DNA of 64,000 bases from the NCBI GenBank assembly GCA_020086605.1, contig JACBWW010000016.1:2747898-2811897 (forward strand). Reading direction: 5' to 3'. The notes beneath the pieces were generated by a model that saw only the letters and a program-made list of their open reading frames with translations, did no database searches and had not been told where the DNA came from. The stretch comes from Lanius collurio (Eukaryota > Chordata > Aves > Passeriformes > Laniidae). The first letter of the stretch is position 1. The number at the start of each line of letters is the position of its first letter. The translations under genes were made by a program, and so were the position numbers. Of the stretch, positions 28,458 to 42,245 are shown piece after piece.

Positions 28458-31400
28458 GTGAGTGGAAAGTCTTGGCTTAAATATGTTTCATAGACATGAT
28501 TGTGTACCTATATGTAAAATATATGTTTAGAGATAGCTTGTCCTCTTGGCCTAGGCTCTGGAAGGTCACTTAGGCTGAGTAACAGAATTGATGAAAGTTT
28601 TCTCTATGAAAAGACAAACGGTGTTTTGTTTGATCTGCATGTTTTAGAGGTCTGTGCCCCTGGGATTTGTTGGTCTGCAGTAAAAATGTGTGCTGGGAAG
28701 GCTTCTTGAGGTGCAGCCTTTTTCTGCTATGCTTAACATACCCAGGTTTTTTTGCTAACCTTAGGTGTGTGTGGGAAGGACATTTTTCATAATCATAAGT
28801 GATAAATTATATTCACAGGTTTTGGAGTTTCCCACTGTTTCCCACTCTGCGTTTAATAAAATAATTTTTTTTGGTGGTGGAAGAGTTAGACCTTAGCATT
28901 CCTGTTGAAGCTTTCTAGCCTGGTGAGATGGACTTCTGTTGTATAGCTGTATAGTGCTGTCAGTGGGAATTGCAGCATTCACAGATGAGAGAGACCCTCA
29001 AACAGATTCCCTTTTCTTTCTTTGGCCAATGTTTGTCTGCTTTTGTGGAAGTGGGTTGAATGCTCTCAAATAAATGCTGTTTTGATCTGCTGGTGAGTAG
29101 GACAGATGCTACAAAACTGCTGTGGTGCCCTCAGTAAGAATTTTGCCATCTGCATACCTCTAAATCTGATGAATAGACAGTGCTAAACATGCTCCTATAC
29201 CCATGCACTACCTCTAGTTTGCACTTCTCATTTGAACATAAAATAGGATCTTGAGTAGAAATTTCTGAAAAACACTGAAAGGTTCTTTTGTTTGATAGAA
29301 GTCCTTTCCCAAGTCTTTGATTCCCACCTCATCTTGATTTAGAATGCTGTAAAGAAAATGGAAGGGAATATTTAAGGAAAGAATCTACTTAGCAGTAAAT
29401 AGTGTCATTTCTAGATGAATTCAGAAATTGAAAAAGATAACCTATTATGTCTGAAGATTTGTTCTTGAACTTTGCATGAATTTTGGACTGCTTTATGAGG
29501 AATCAAGGTGTTGTTATGCCAAACCCATGTTTCTATGGGATATTATATCTGTGTCAAGGGGTGGTGATTTGAAATGGATTAATAAATAGGTTCTGTTTAA
29601 ATTGCTCTGTGGGGAGGAAAAAGAAAGAAGAAAGAGAAAAGCAAGACTAGAGTAAAGCAGAAATGTTGAAATGTTTTAAACTTATCAGTGTAAAATCTGT
29701 AAAAGTGAAGGGATGTACAGTAACTCTAAGAACTACATGTTTTTTTTTAAGGTCAATTAAAAAAACAATTAAGGTTTTTTGTTCTGGGAATCCTACCTCG
29801 TGTACTGAGCATACTGCCTACAGTTTTGAGGTTATTAAACTGTCCTTGTTGGTTTGGTCCATTTAGAAAGAAAAGATAATCGATATTAAGTTACAAGTAA
29901 ACCTGTTTTTTAACATAAACCAGAATTTTTAAAAATAACTGTTTAAGAGGTATTGCACGACTGCACATAAAGCATCATCTGGTGTCATGAGAAATATTAA
30001 AACTCCATCTGTCACTTAGCTTTTGTCTAAGAAAGAACTGGTAAGGGATTCTTGGAGCCTTATTTTCCAGACTATTAAAAAGGTGCCTTCAATATTAAGC
30101 TCATTCATAAACTGCAGTGACATCCTGGCTTTGTGTTTCAGAGGGGGAGAAATAAATCTGTTAATTATGTTCATCTGTTTTTGTCTAAACTTTGTCATAG
30201 TGATGGACCACATAGTTCTAACCCATAATCTCAGATGGTATTTTTGTGGAGAATAGTTAATCTCCTGCCACTTGGCAAGTTTTATATTTTGCTTTTACTC
30301 AAGGTTTTTTGTGATTTGTTTATATTTTTTTTTATGCTAGAGAAAATTATGGAGGAAATGGGAAGGTAATTGCTTCCCCTAGGTGTTTAATGGGAAAGTA
30401 TATTATACTCCTTGGCTAAATCCTAGGAATATGGAGGATAGCATTGGAATTCATTCCACCTGCATGATCTCATCTGCTGTCCTCATAGTATTGGAATCAT
30501 CCCTCTATGAACTCATCACATGTTTCAAAGAAATTGGAGTGTTAGGTTGGAGGCTTTCTTCAAACTTCAGACCTCTGATTTCCAGATGGATGCTGATGTT
30601 TGAAAGCTTCTTTTTTTATGCCATTGTTCTTGACATGGTGGCTCCTTCATTTCTTCTGTGGTGTTTGCTTCCATTAATGTATTTCTGGAAAGCAGTCAGA
30701 TTCCCTTAAAACTCATGCTTCTTACCTGCAGTGTGAAGTGATCCACTCTTTGGAGTTGCAACCTGCTTCTCATATAAAATTTGTAAAAGGTGTTTTTGTT
30801 TTGGTCATATTCCTTACTTTTGGTCATACTCCCTACACTTGCACTCTGCCTTATTGTAATTCTCTGTAATGATTTTTATGAAATGTGCAAAACTTCTGTT
30901 TTGTGTTTGTTCATGCTGAAATGTGAGCTGTCCTAGATGCTTGTTCTTTTTAACAGCAAAACAAAAACTTCTTCGTCTTGACTGCTTTCTTTTCATCAGT
31001 GATGTTGGAAACTTTCTTAGCATTCAGAGTTTGTGCCAGAACAGATGGTGAATGGTGGGCTTTTTTCTGAAGTAATGTCAGCTAAAATAACTTGTGCTGC
31101 TGGCAGTTCTTCCCTGTAACAGGGTTTTTGCTTAATTGGCACACTTTCTCTTAGGAAGAACTGACTTATTTATTGAATTTTTATTGTGAAGGCATGATCT
31201 CATTATTCTGGACCTGAAATTGTTCATAGCAAGGCATTTTTCTCAGAAAGATTTTTTCAATTTTTTCCCCTATTTTAATACCTGTGGCACCTTCTGTTTG
31301 TCTGGATTGGTGATGTTTTGGAAAAGCAGTAAGTAAGCTAATGGTGCTAGCTCTTGCTGTGTGGTTCCCCAGCAGTTCATGCAGCAAACTGTCCAGCACG

Positions 31401-31820
31401 ACTTTTCAAAACCTGCAGGTCTCCCTGCAGGCTTCACTTCCAAGCATAATCCCCTGTATAGCAGAACAACTTCTGGTTTTTACCTAGGAAAGCTTGCTGT
31501 TTGAGGTGGATCAATCTCTGGAAGAGAAATATGTTTGTGTTTCTGTACCACGCTGGGTGTGAGGTAGTGCTGAGAAAGAATCTTAAGCTGATATTCTGAA
31601 CATATTCTTTGTTACTTGTGTAAATTTGACATCTTTGGGGCTCTAGCCTCCTGCTTTTCTAAAGGGAAATGTTAACTTGGAGCCTAGGCCAGTGTCATCT
31701 AGTGGAAGCCTAGAAGGTAGGTGTTACCTTTTATGTATAATGAAATTGAATTTTGGACTCTTTGTTTCTCTAAATAGGATATGTGAACCATATAGCTGTT
31801 AAGCTTGAGATGTAAAGAAC

Positions 31821-31861
31821 AGAACAGACTAAGAACTAAAGATCAGAACAGACTAAGAACT
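31821..31861. repeat. 24-nt period tandem pair
   Basis: The 17-mer agaacagactaagaact occurs at 31821-31837 and again at 31845-31861. The second copy overlaps the left edge of the 212-bp dispersed repeat. The tandem pair is absent next to the other copy of that repeat. Confidence 0.85.
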
Positions 31862-32061
31862 GCAAATTCAAGTAAAGCAGGGGATGTTGTATAACCAGTC
31901 CTGCCTCAGGCAGTTAGGCACTGCTGTGTGGCACAGTGTGCAGCTGGACAAGAGGGAGTGAGACCTGGAGCTGTGCAGCTTTGGCCCTGAGTGTGCCTGG
32001 AGTCACTGTGGTGGGTAAAGCTCGGCTGTGTCAGTGCTAAGGGTGCTTGTGGCACAGCTGG
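31850..32061. repeat. 212-bp dispersed direct repeat, copy 1
   Basis: This segment, from agactaagaactgcaaattc to cttgtggcacagctgg, is repeated in the same orientation at 34614-34825. There are four mismatches and no gaps (about 98% identity). It is GC-richer than its surroundings. I do not recognise a named element and see no obvious target-site duplication. It could be a fragment of a young interspersed repeat (for example an LTR piece) or a local duplication. Confidence 0.92.
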
Positions 32062-34613
32062 ATCTGCACCTGGGGCATGATAGGGGGAAGCTGCTTGTTC
32101 TGAGAGCTGGCTGTGGGTACTGAACTCTTCCAAACTGAGGGCATGCTTTGTTTTGACTGTGTGCACTTGCAAATAGTATTTGTTTGTCCATTACAAGAGT
32201 AGTCATGGTGATGCTGAGTTTACTCATCTTTGTGCTTTTCGCCTTGAGTTCTCATGGCTTTAATATGAATGAAAGAAAGAAATAGCATGAAAACCTGGGG
32301 AGTTCTGTAGGGTGATTTCCTCTGAGTTCTGAGTGCCTTGGCTGGTCAGGGTCATTCAGGTGCTGGAACCTTGTGTTCAAGTGAACAAGAACTGCATAGC
32401 ACTGCAGTAAGCCCTTGCAGAAATGATTTTGTTGTCATTCCTAATTGCTGAAAAGCTCTCCTGTTTTGAACTTGGGGTTTGTTTCTTTTAGCATTCAGGG
32501 CTGCTGAAGCTTGGGAGCTTCCTTTGTCTTTGGTTTTTGCTGCTAGTAATGGAATCTGTCATTGATCATCTGCACTCATAAGCAGCCAGAGCTACTATTG
32601 GCATTTCCTTCTCTTCCTGTTCAGTAAACAGGCAGATACAAGAGCTCTTGTAGGATTGAGCTGATGGCCTTCCCAGAGAGTTTGGAGCTACACCTGGATG
32701 GATCAGTATAGTTAGTGAAGGCTTCAGCTGAGGCACTTCACTTATAACAACTCCAATGCAAATTTCAGTGGTGTATTCAGACTTTGTAAGTAAGAAATTC
32801 TGTGTAACTTTTCAGTGCTTCTGAGTTCAATCATATTTTTCCTCTGACCTGACAAAGGTAACATCCCTCTTTCCATTGTACACTGCCAGGCTTTACAGCA
32901 ATCTCTGGGTAAAAGTATTCTGAGTAAACATATTAGAATATCAATAATTAAAGTAAATGCATTACATTTCAGTTACAACAAATACATTTTATAGTCCCAA
33001 CTAATTAAACCAACTAATTATAAAGAAGTCCCTATGTAAGCCACAGTCCAAGCAGGTGTAATTTCAGAAGAATTGGAGACTGATTTAGCACCCCTAAGGT
33101 CAGCAGCGTTTTTCATCAATTTGTGGTCAGTATCAGATTTGGGTCATTAATTAATCAAAGGATGTTACTTTTATTGCCCTCAAAATCTTTTGAGTTGGGT
33201 ATAATCTCTGGGGTTTGGTTTTTTTTTGGTTTTTTTTTTTTTTTTGCAAAGTGAGAGGTTGTTTAACCACCTGTGGTATATTTTCAAAGGAATAGTGTAT
33301 AGCATAAAGGAAGGGAATGGCTAAGTTATGGGACTTTACAGACTGAGCCATTAGAGGGGAAGCAGTTGGGGCAGAAACACTCAGCATAGTGTGTGCATGT
33401 ACTTTATATAAAAGACTTAAGAAAATTGATAGGCTTTTATGTGAGTAGTTAAATCCACAGGATCTTATAATTGATCATGAGGAATTAAGATTGTGATTTA
33501 GTGCCAAAACTCAAAATGACTGTTAAGAAGCATATGGTGGGGTTGGATGTTGTCTCTGAGTGTTCAGATAAATAGCACTTTTAAAAAGAAATAAAAATTT
33601 ATTACATCTTTAATACTAGGGATGGAGGAGAGATACCTACTTATCCACATCACCAGTTTTCTATGTCATGTCCTAATCTCATTAAAATGTTGGAGGACAG
33701 TGGGATTGAGGGAGGAGTGAGAAAAACAACGGACTCTTTGAAATGTCTGAAACTGGCTCTGAAATGCAGCATGATTTTCATGCAGCCTGTGCATAAGCTG
33801 GTCATTATTCCCAAAGTGAGCACAACAGCAGCCTGCCCACATCCCCACTCCCCTCTGCAGGCTGAACAGCATTCTGTGAATTCTGTGTGTGCATTCTATT
33901 CAGCTTTTAACCAGCAAGAGGAGGTGAGGACAAATGTAGTAATATAGAATCATAAAGTTACATAGATTTGTATGGAGGGCAGATATTTTTAGAAAAATGT
34001 CATGGTTTACCATAGATGATACTTGAAGTAGATATTTGTTTTATTTGGTTTGTAAATTATTTTTCACCATAAATATATACTCATCTGTAATTAATTCAGA
34101 CATACTCATGAGGTCCTTGGTCCATGAGGGTTGATGGCCAGGACACAACCATGAATTCAAAAAATCTTTGAGCTGGAGAAATGGATGTTTCTCCAAAACA
34201 GTCTGCCAACAACCTTACACTGCTCTGGGGTAGCAGACAAGAAGGCTTTGTGTGATTCTATTACTCTAATGAGAGTGGATGAAATGCAAGTTTCCTAAGA
34301 ACTATTACTGTACTTTATATTTAAGGCCCACTCAACAGTTTAGTGGTTGGCATTTCATTGCCTCAGTCGTGTTTCAAATATTAAATTGTTTTCCCTTGAA
34401 GAGTTCTAGTGTAAATAGTAAAGCTGATAGAGACCAAGAAAAATCACATACAAATGCTGCTTTCAAGAAAATGTGTTAGGTTGAACAATGGTGCACTCGT
34501 TTTCTTTGGGATTGTAAATCATGTACATCTGTGCCAAGATATCTGGCTGTTGTACTGCATTACACAATAGAACTGCCTGTTTTGTTCCCCATAATAGATT
34601 TTCTTTTATGTTG

Positions 34614-34825
34614 AGACTAAGAACTGCAAATTCAAGTAGAGCAGGGGATGTTGTATAACCAGTCCTGCCTCAGGAAGTTGGGCACTGCTGTGTGGCACAG
34701 TGTGCAGCTGGACAAGAGGGAGTGAGACCTGGAGCTGTGCAGCTTTGGCCCTGAATGTGCCTGGAGTCACTGTGGTGGGTAAAGCTCGGCTGTGTCAGTG
34801 CTAAGGGTGCTTGTGGCACAGCTGG
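34614..34825. repeat. 212-bp dispersed direct repeat, copy 2
   Basis: This is the second copy of the segment at 31850-32061, in the same orientation, with identity ending sharply on both sides. The flanks differ. The right flank (cctgagagcctcggacatgc and beyond, to about 35100) is also GC-richer than the intron average and may belong to the same or another repeat. Confidence 0.92.
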
Positions 34826-36842
34826 CAGGTCCTTGAGAGGTTTGGATGGAGGAGGGCCAAATGTGAGAACCCAACACATTTCTGAGTGTACATTCAATTA
34901 GAGCTTTGCACTTCCAGGAAGCTTTGCTTACAAAGGCCTGAGAGCCTCGGACATGCTTGGTGTGAGTTGTGAGATGACCTCCCAGACCTGTCTTGATCCA
35001 AAGCTGAATGACAGGAGTGTATTTGCCAGCCCTAGGGGTATCCCCTGAGACACTCATCTGCCATGCACACTGCTCTAGGACTGGGATCCTTTATAAATGC
35101 TTCAGGAGTCATTCTCATATGGAAACATGGCCCCAAATAAAACTGCACAAGGAGCTTCATTTGTGTTCTTTGGATTGGATGCTTAGAATCATTTGTGTTT
35201 TCTCAGGTCTTTGGGTTTGTGTGTAATCAAAGTTTTTATAGGGTGCTGCTCAGTGATACCAGCTGAACCAGAGGTACAGATTCTTATACTTTGTCCTAAT
35301 AGTTCAGAACAGTCAGACATCATGCACTGCACAAACTTATGTTAAACAACTGGGTCAACACCTTTCCCTCTACAAATTATCTCCAAACCTCTAATGAATG
35401 TCTAACAGCTGCATCTTCACCTGACAGTTCTTGGGAAAGAACAACTCTGATGTTATGTAGAGTTGTAATTTATTCACAACTACTGAAGGTTGTCTTGCAG
35501 ACCCAGTAGAAATGAGCATGTGTCAGATGGGGGATCAAAAAATAATTCACTTTAATATACCTTCTTCTCCCTGCAGGTTATGATTAGCCATCCTCTTGTC
35601 TTGGAATTAGAGTTTTAACAAAGTTTTGAAGGTTTCTAGCACACTTTGCAATTTATGATACAGGAACTAAATCAAAATTACAAGTAAAGTATTTAATAAT
35701 AGTCTTAGTAATTAATGTAACTAATGTGAGAACTGAGTCAAGATTTCCTTCTCTGGTCCATTTTTGAGATTATACCATTGTCATTAGGCCCTGTGACACT
35801 TTACTACTAAGGTGTTTGCTTGTCATAGAGTAAGGTAGAATTCATTACTTGTGGAAACAAGTTTTCTGCTTGGAGTACCTGCTTATGTCTAACGTAGCAT
35901 CAGAGTCATTCCTTCTTCTGAGCTTGGGAAGTAGGAGAGCTTGTTACCCAAACAATATCCATAGGGACTGCCTCAGAGCCCAGGCTCCTGTACATCTCAC
36001 TCATGCCATTTACCACTACTTAGTTAGGCCAGAGCAAACTCTACTTTTTGATTTATGATTATTTTTATAAGTTCTGTGCTTAGTCCTTACTATTGCCCTC
36101 TTTGAACATACTTAAGGACTGTTGTTTCAATTTGTGGACTTTGTTCTGTTAAAGGTCCACTGCTTTTCCTTTTTCTTGCAGTTGTGGGTTTATTTTGGTG
36201 TTTGATTGGGTTTTTTTCCCTTCTGTGGAATTCTTTCAGTATGTGGCTGGGAGAGTGTGATAGCAGAGGGTATCTCAATGTGGCAGATTTTGTTCACAGG
36301 TGCACAGTTATTACAGCAGTGTGGCATGGGCAGGTGTTCTTTAGTTCTTCAATCAGAATATGTAAGGCAAAGATAGTCCTTTCAAAGCACATTAAACCTG
36401 CAGAGCTCAGAACTGAGAGCTTCAGAGGCAAATGTTGATGAAATGCTGGCCCTGATTCTTAGTCTTTTGGGGGATGGATTATAAGTGATGTCATTGGGCA
36501 CTATTTCCAGGTACTGCAACACAACTAATGAGAAGATCCAGTTAGAATAGCAAAATAGAACATATTTTTAAGCATTTTTGGCAGTTCCTTCTTGCATCAT
36601 TTAAGAATGTAATTGATTAAGAGTGACTATATTTAGGTCTCAAAATTTGTGAGATTTTGGTGTTCTATCTAAATCCAGGTGTTAATCTGCCTGTGCCTTT
36701 TATGCAGCCACCCTATTGCTGTTGAATTGGCGTCCTCACTTTTAGGATGTCTGTAGGCAAAGTCCTGACTTACTCAGGTTTGGTCTAACAGTCTGCTCAG
36801 CACAGGCCTTTACTCGTTAGGTAAATGGCTGTGAAGGCTGTA

Positions 36843-36852
36843 NNNNNNNNNN
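36843..36852. other. Assembly gap (10 N)
   Basis: Ten N characters mark a gap of nominal size in CDC73 intron 10. The true missing length is unknown, so intron distances across it are minimum estimates. Confidence 0.99.
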
Positions 36853-39800
36853 CAAAAGACTTGTGGATAGAGAGGGCTTTAAAAAGCCTTGAGCCAAATA
36901 TTTTGTAGCTAATAATACATAGAATATATTATAATATACAGAACATATGCAGCTACCTCATATTGATCTATAAAAGCCATTCTGTTTTAGGGTGATGTGT
37001 GCTGTAGCAAACAATGATTTTTATAGTAGCTTTTGCATGCATAATTATGTCTGGAAAATAATGTCAAGAAAAAGCTTCCAAAAATATCTGGACATGAACA
37101 GCAGGTGAAATGCAGATTAAAGTAGTAAAATACATATTAAAATTCTAAATGGATCATAATGCTGTCTTAGAAATTAAAATCTAGAGGGACTCTGAGCTGC
37201 CTGAATGTTACATCTGATTTTAAAGGGTAGGTTAATAGCTGGCTCAGGTTTCAAAGGTGAAGTTTTATTAAGTAAATCAACTTCCTTGTTCATGGCTGAA
37301 ACCTTTGGAAACCGGTGTTTACTTATTTGTTACAGTTCCCATTCAGAATAATGAAAGCACCGAATGAGGCAGTTTGCTCACCTCAGGTGAGCTAAATATT
37401 TAATGAGGGTGGCTTGCATATGTGTGTTATTGCACTGCACAACAAAACCACAGATTCAATGTGTCTCTTACATTCCTTCCCCTGGCAGGGCTCAGCAAGA
37501 TTCTTAATGTCCTTTTATTTTCTTCTCTGGAAAGCTGCCTGCACTTGGCTTGTAATACCAAACACTGTGAATTGTAATCCTTTCAAATACGAATGTGGGT
37601 ATTAGATAATTTTAAAGAATGAATACCATAACTGTTATCCATATGCAGGGAACATTTTATAGACAGAAGTTATACACAGAAAATATTTGCAACTATTATT
37701 TTATTACCCCCTTATATGGAGCTGAGAGGAATAGAATATAAAAGGTAATAAGTACTCAACATCCTCCAGATTAGGCTCCAGAATGGATTAAACACTAGGA
37801 TAGTGTTAGTAGTATACTAATATTTGTGAAACTTCTCAGTTATGACTAAGAATCATACCTTTAAGGAAATAATGTAACTTTTTCTGGTGCCTCTCTTAAG
37901 TGGAATGGAAGTGATTGATAAACCTGGCATTTAATCTTTGGCATGCTTCAGGGAGTTTCAGTGAAGTGGTGTTTCTTTAGTGAAGTCATATTTAAACTGT
38001 GGTAAAATACAGAGAAATGTATTGATACTTCATAAATGTGGCATAACTAAAGAGTGTTCACAGCTTATGATTTTTCCCCCCTCCTCCTCCCTCTTTTCTT
38101 TTTCTCGTTTAAACAAAAGACTGACTTTGGCTCAAATAGGCTTGGCCAGTTTTCTCTCCTGCCACATTCCCCAGAAGGAAGCTAAATTAATTCTGTCCTT
38201 AAAGAGATTAAAAGCTGATGGGGTGGGCAGATGTTTTGTTTTCTCAGGGGTGAAGGAAGTAACATGAGCTTCTCTGGCAAGTCTGAAGATAGTGGTGGTG
38301 GGAGGGAATGTTTTGCTTCTAGTTAAACTGCAGAAAGGCATTTATACCTTTCTGTAATACGTTTCATGTGCTCTTTGACATTATCTTGAGGGAGAAATAA
38401 AGATGTATTCTGGGTTTATATATTAGTAGTTCATTTACTCCAACACTGATTTGTAATGAATCTGTTATGCTTCAGGGTAAATTTAGGCATTACAGTGAAT
38501 TTTATTTGCTTTTTACTTCTTTGTTTATCACTGTAAAGTGTTTAAAACTCAGAATTTTCCTACATTATTTACATCTTTTTATTTACATCATTTTAATTAG
38601 TTTAGTTAACTATCAGTTCTTTTGCTTAGTATTCTAATATTTTTCTTTTCTGTTGATAAAGCCCTGGCTGCAGTCTGGCTTAATCCTTATGACCCAGCTG
38701 CTGTGGGAGAGACTCCTGGTGGATCCTGTGTGCTTTCTAGCAGAATTCACAGGCATTCCCTTCCTGGAATGAACTGATTCTTCACCCCTGAAGCCTCATC
38801 TCTCTGTGGTAGCCTCCAGCCTAGTGCTGACCTGGGAGCTATTTAATAATTTAAATTTACAAGTTACCTGCTTTTTTCAGCGTTGGATCCTCCTCAGTTC
38901 CAGGCTTGTTAAGGGATTTTGTGTCAAATAAGTAGGTTTCTGGAGGTGCCTTTGTGCTCACACAGAAACCAATCAAACAACAACAGCAGTGTAAAGCTTT
39001 GGGGTGAAAAATGTCCTCCCAGTGTCTGAAACATGGCCGTGGTTCTTCCTGGTAGCCTTGGGGTCACTGTCAGTCAGTGCCTTTCAGGGACTTAAGGATC
39101 TTGTGGAACTTCCTCCCAGGTTTCTCTTGTAGGTGCTGAGCTCCCCAAACCAGGATTTGTTTTAGTGGGTTAAAATCCTAATTTATATTTCAACTGTAGT
39201 TAAACACATCAGGTCTTTCCAGGGTGCAGCTCTTGCCACCTGAGCATGGCTGGGACTCATTAGGAAGTTAAGAGCCTTCAATAATTGTCTGTGTTTTCCT
39301 GTTGAAGCAAGTGCTTCATAGTTCTGCCATTCACAAGTAACCTTTTCTCCTTAATACAATGGATGATGCAATCTAAAATGGCAATATACAAGATTCCTTA
39401 AGGCTATATCTAGATTTAGGCACTCAAGCAAATTAATGCAAATTACCAAAGTGTACAACATCAACATTCATAAATTATAATGCATTAAATTGCCATTGGC
39501 TGGTGATGTCTTTAGGAATAAAATTAATTTAGTGAGCTGTATGTAGTTTAATTTCCTTGGTTTACAGTGAGTGAAGGCCAATTTACTCCTGCATTGGCAA
39601 ACTCATGTGGGAATGCAGTGCATTTAAATTAATATGTTTTGACTTCCCACCTTTCCTTGAATCTTGATAAACCTTCAGATCATTGTTTGCCCATTGGGTT
39701 TGGGAGCAGCTTCCCTAGACTGTCACATGTGATTCCTGCTCCTCTGGTTTCTGAGGTCCCATTTCTCACTGCTGTGTGGAGCTCCCATGGGATTACAGAT

Positions 39801-41589
39801 TTAATCTGCACCAGAGCCACAAATGAAATTCAACTGCTGCTCTTCACTGCAGGCAGTAATGGCTGGATCTTACAGAACCACAATAGTATTTATTAACTAA
39901 CCTGCAAAGCCTGCATGTTTTCCACAGTGCACAGGTCCAGATCCTCTGGATCTCATGGACATCCAGCAAAAAATTCAGTTCCTTTTAGATTTTCCACAAT
40001 GCCTTGTTCTGTGTATATATTAAAAAAAAAAAAAAAAAGTTGAAAATTGTAAAGGTATTTTTAAATTTTGGTTTTATTTTGGTTGGCAAGCACAAGGATA
40101 ATTGGTTTTGCTTTCAGTTTTATGTTTGGGGTGTTTAAGCTGAGAAAGGAATAGGAAATTAAATTGCTGTGGATGTTTAATAGACTGTTTATTTTAGGGC
40201 ATAGTCAGTGCTTTCACACTTTACTTCAAATGTCATTACACAAGAAAAAACCCTCATTTCCAGTACTTAAACTGATGAATTGAAGCCTACCACTTAAAAT
40301 TTGCCCACTTATTTACTTACATAAGCTCCTTAGGGCAGAATATTTTCTCTTTTAAGTGCTTGTCCTGCCTGTGTATTTCCCCTGAAGTATGACTTTTGTG
40401 GGTTTTGCATCTTTTATCTCCCTGTTTAATAGAAAGAGATGTACTGTGTAACACTTACTGAAGTGTCACAGCTTACAAAGTTTGTAATTACTGTCCATTA
40501 TTCTAAAGGATTTCTGCTGGGCTTTTAAAATATTTTTCATTTAATGCAGTTAGCAGCAGCAGAGTAAATGTGCTGATAATTTCTGCTCCCATTCTGAATG
40601 TGTGGAGGATGGTACAGTCCTAGATTACAACATCCCTGTAGTTGAATCTGTGTAGGTGAATTTCTGTCTTCTGCCCTTATATTTTTCAGTAAATGGGGAA
40701 ACTCGGGTAATATTCCTGTGACTTGTTGGCTAAATCCTACCAACTGTTTGGGGAGGGAGTATGAGTAATAACAGGTCCTGATTGACATTTATCTGTACTT
40801 ACTGGGGTTTTTTGAAACAAAATTTGGTCTAATATCATCTGATGCTGCTGTTAAGCAGAGAATTGGTCTGCAATATATGACCAATTCTCTAAAGGACTAA
40901 AACTTGTTAGTAAGCTTTCAAAATGTTGCATAGAAAATTCAGAAACTGCAGTTTGGTGTTTATTAGAAGCGGACAGCTTTGTGCCATCTCTGGGAGTCTT
41001 AGAAAAAGTGGGGTTTAGGGAGTTAGTGTTCACTTGTTTAAAAGGACTGGTTAGAAATTTCTCTGAGAGTGAATGTTTAATGTGTGTTTGAGGTGTTTGG
41101 GTGAGGAGGGAGATTGTTATGTGGTTTGTTTAGAAAATGCTTAGTTTTTCATATTGCGTCTTGCAAAGACTTGCTTTTAGGGAGTTACAGCATATGTCTG
41201 ATAACTTGAGAAAACCTCTAGGTGTGAAGAGGTAGTTGTAAAAGGGAAGTAGGACAACAAGAAAAGAAAGCTTTATTGACAGCTGGAAAAAGAATTCCTT
41301 TGTTTTTACTTCCCAAAATCCAGGGACAAAAACATTTTTGTCTGTCTTGGCCCCTGAACCAAATGAAATGCCAAATGTTTTAGTTGGCTATGGTGGGAGG
41401 CAGCCTTTTTTTTTTTTTTTCTATGGCAACACATCTCATTGTCATCATTTTTCACTTCAAGTAACTGACAAAGCCAGTGTGAAATATGTTCAGCAAATAT
41501 GTAAAGCTATTTTTGCCCAAGTCTTAAAGTGTCATCAAAAAAAAATGGAAATTGTCCAGCACCTTGGGTTATACAATTAAATGTGATGA
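36853..41589 (+). other. CDC73: CDC73 intron 10, second part
   Basis: This stretch is AT-rich intron with a 17-base A run (40022-40038) and a 15-base T run (41406-41420). I see no gene, and no recognised transposon before the CR1 fragment at about 41590. Confidence 0.75.
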
Positions 41590-42245
41590 GGAGTGTGAAG
41601 GGCCAGGTGAACCTAATGAGCTCCACCAAGGCCCAGTGCAAAAGGTGCTGCACTTGGATTGGGGCAGTCCCAGACTGGGCTGAGCACAGGCTGGCAGAAG
41701 GACTGCATGGAAGGACTTGGGGTTTCTGGTGGCTGATAAGCTGGACACAAGCCCACAGTGTGCACTCACTGCCCAGAAGGCCAACTGAATCCTGGGCTCC
41801 ATCAAAAGAGGGGTGGCCAGAGGTCAAGGGAGGGGATTGTTCCCTCGTGAGACCCCAGCTGTGGAATCCTCAGCACAAGACAGACATGGGCCTGTTAGAG
41901 CAGGTCCAGAGGAGGGCACGAAGGAGCTCAGAGGGCTGGAGCTCCTCTGCTCCAAGGACAGGCTGAGAGAGCTGGGGCTGCTCCTCCTGCAGAAGAGAAG
42001 GCTCTGGGGAGACCCCATTGCAGCCTTGCAGTGCTCAAAGAGGGCTTCTAGAAAAGAGGGAGAATGGCTTTGGACAAAGGCACGTAGTGATAGGACAAGG
42101 GAGAACAGTTCAAACTAAGAGGGGAGATTTAGACTGAAATTAAATGTCAGGAAGAAATTCTTTCCTGTGAAGGTGGTGGGGCACTGGAACAGGTTGCTCA
42201 GAGAACCTGTGGAAGAAGTGTCCATCCTTTCAGAGTGAGAGCATT
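41590..42245 (+). mobile_element. CR1 LINE fragment, sense orientation
   Basis: The sequence follows the 3' third of avian CR1. Landmarks in order are ctccaccaaggcccagtgca, the phrase cagaaggccaactgaatcct, cctgttagagcaggtccaga, gaagagaaggctctggggag, tagtgataggacaaggg, gtcaggaagaaattctttcc and cactggaacaggttgctcag. It covers the end of the reverse-transcriptase ORF2 and part of the 3' UTR, stops before the terminal octamer repeats, and is truncated at the 5' end as is usual for CR1. The open frames across it (for example 41529-41966) are interrupted relics, not genes. Both borders are approximate. Confidence 0.92.

Larger units (their letters stand above)
28458..36842 (+). other. CDC73: CDC73 intron 10, first part
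   Basis: This is intronic sequence up to the assembly gap. It contains the two 212-bp direct copies (31850-32061 and 34614-34825), a 24-nt tandem pair at the left edge of the first copy, and T/G homopolymer-rich sequence near 33219-33245. I find no exon or RNA gene. Confidence 0.8.

Noticed and set aside
33943..33975. Sequence resembling a CR1 tail (tagaatcataaagttacatag)
   Set aside because: Only about 25 bp are similar, with no further CR1 sequence on either side.
41529..41966. 145-codon open frame
   Set aside because: It crosses the left part of a CR1 fragment and is not the intact CR1 frame; it is a relic or shadow.
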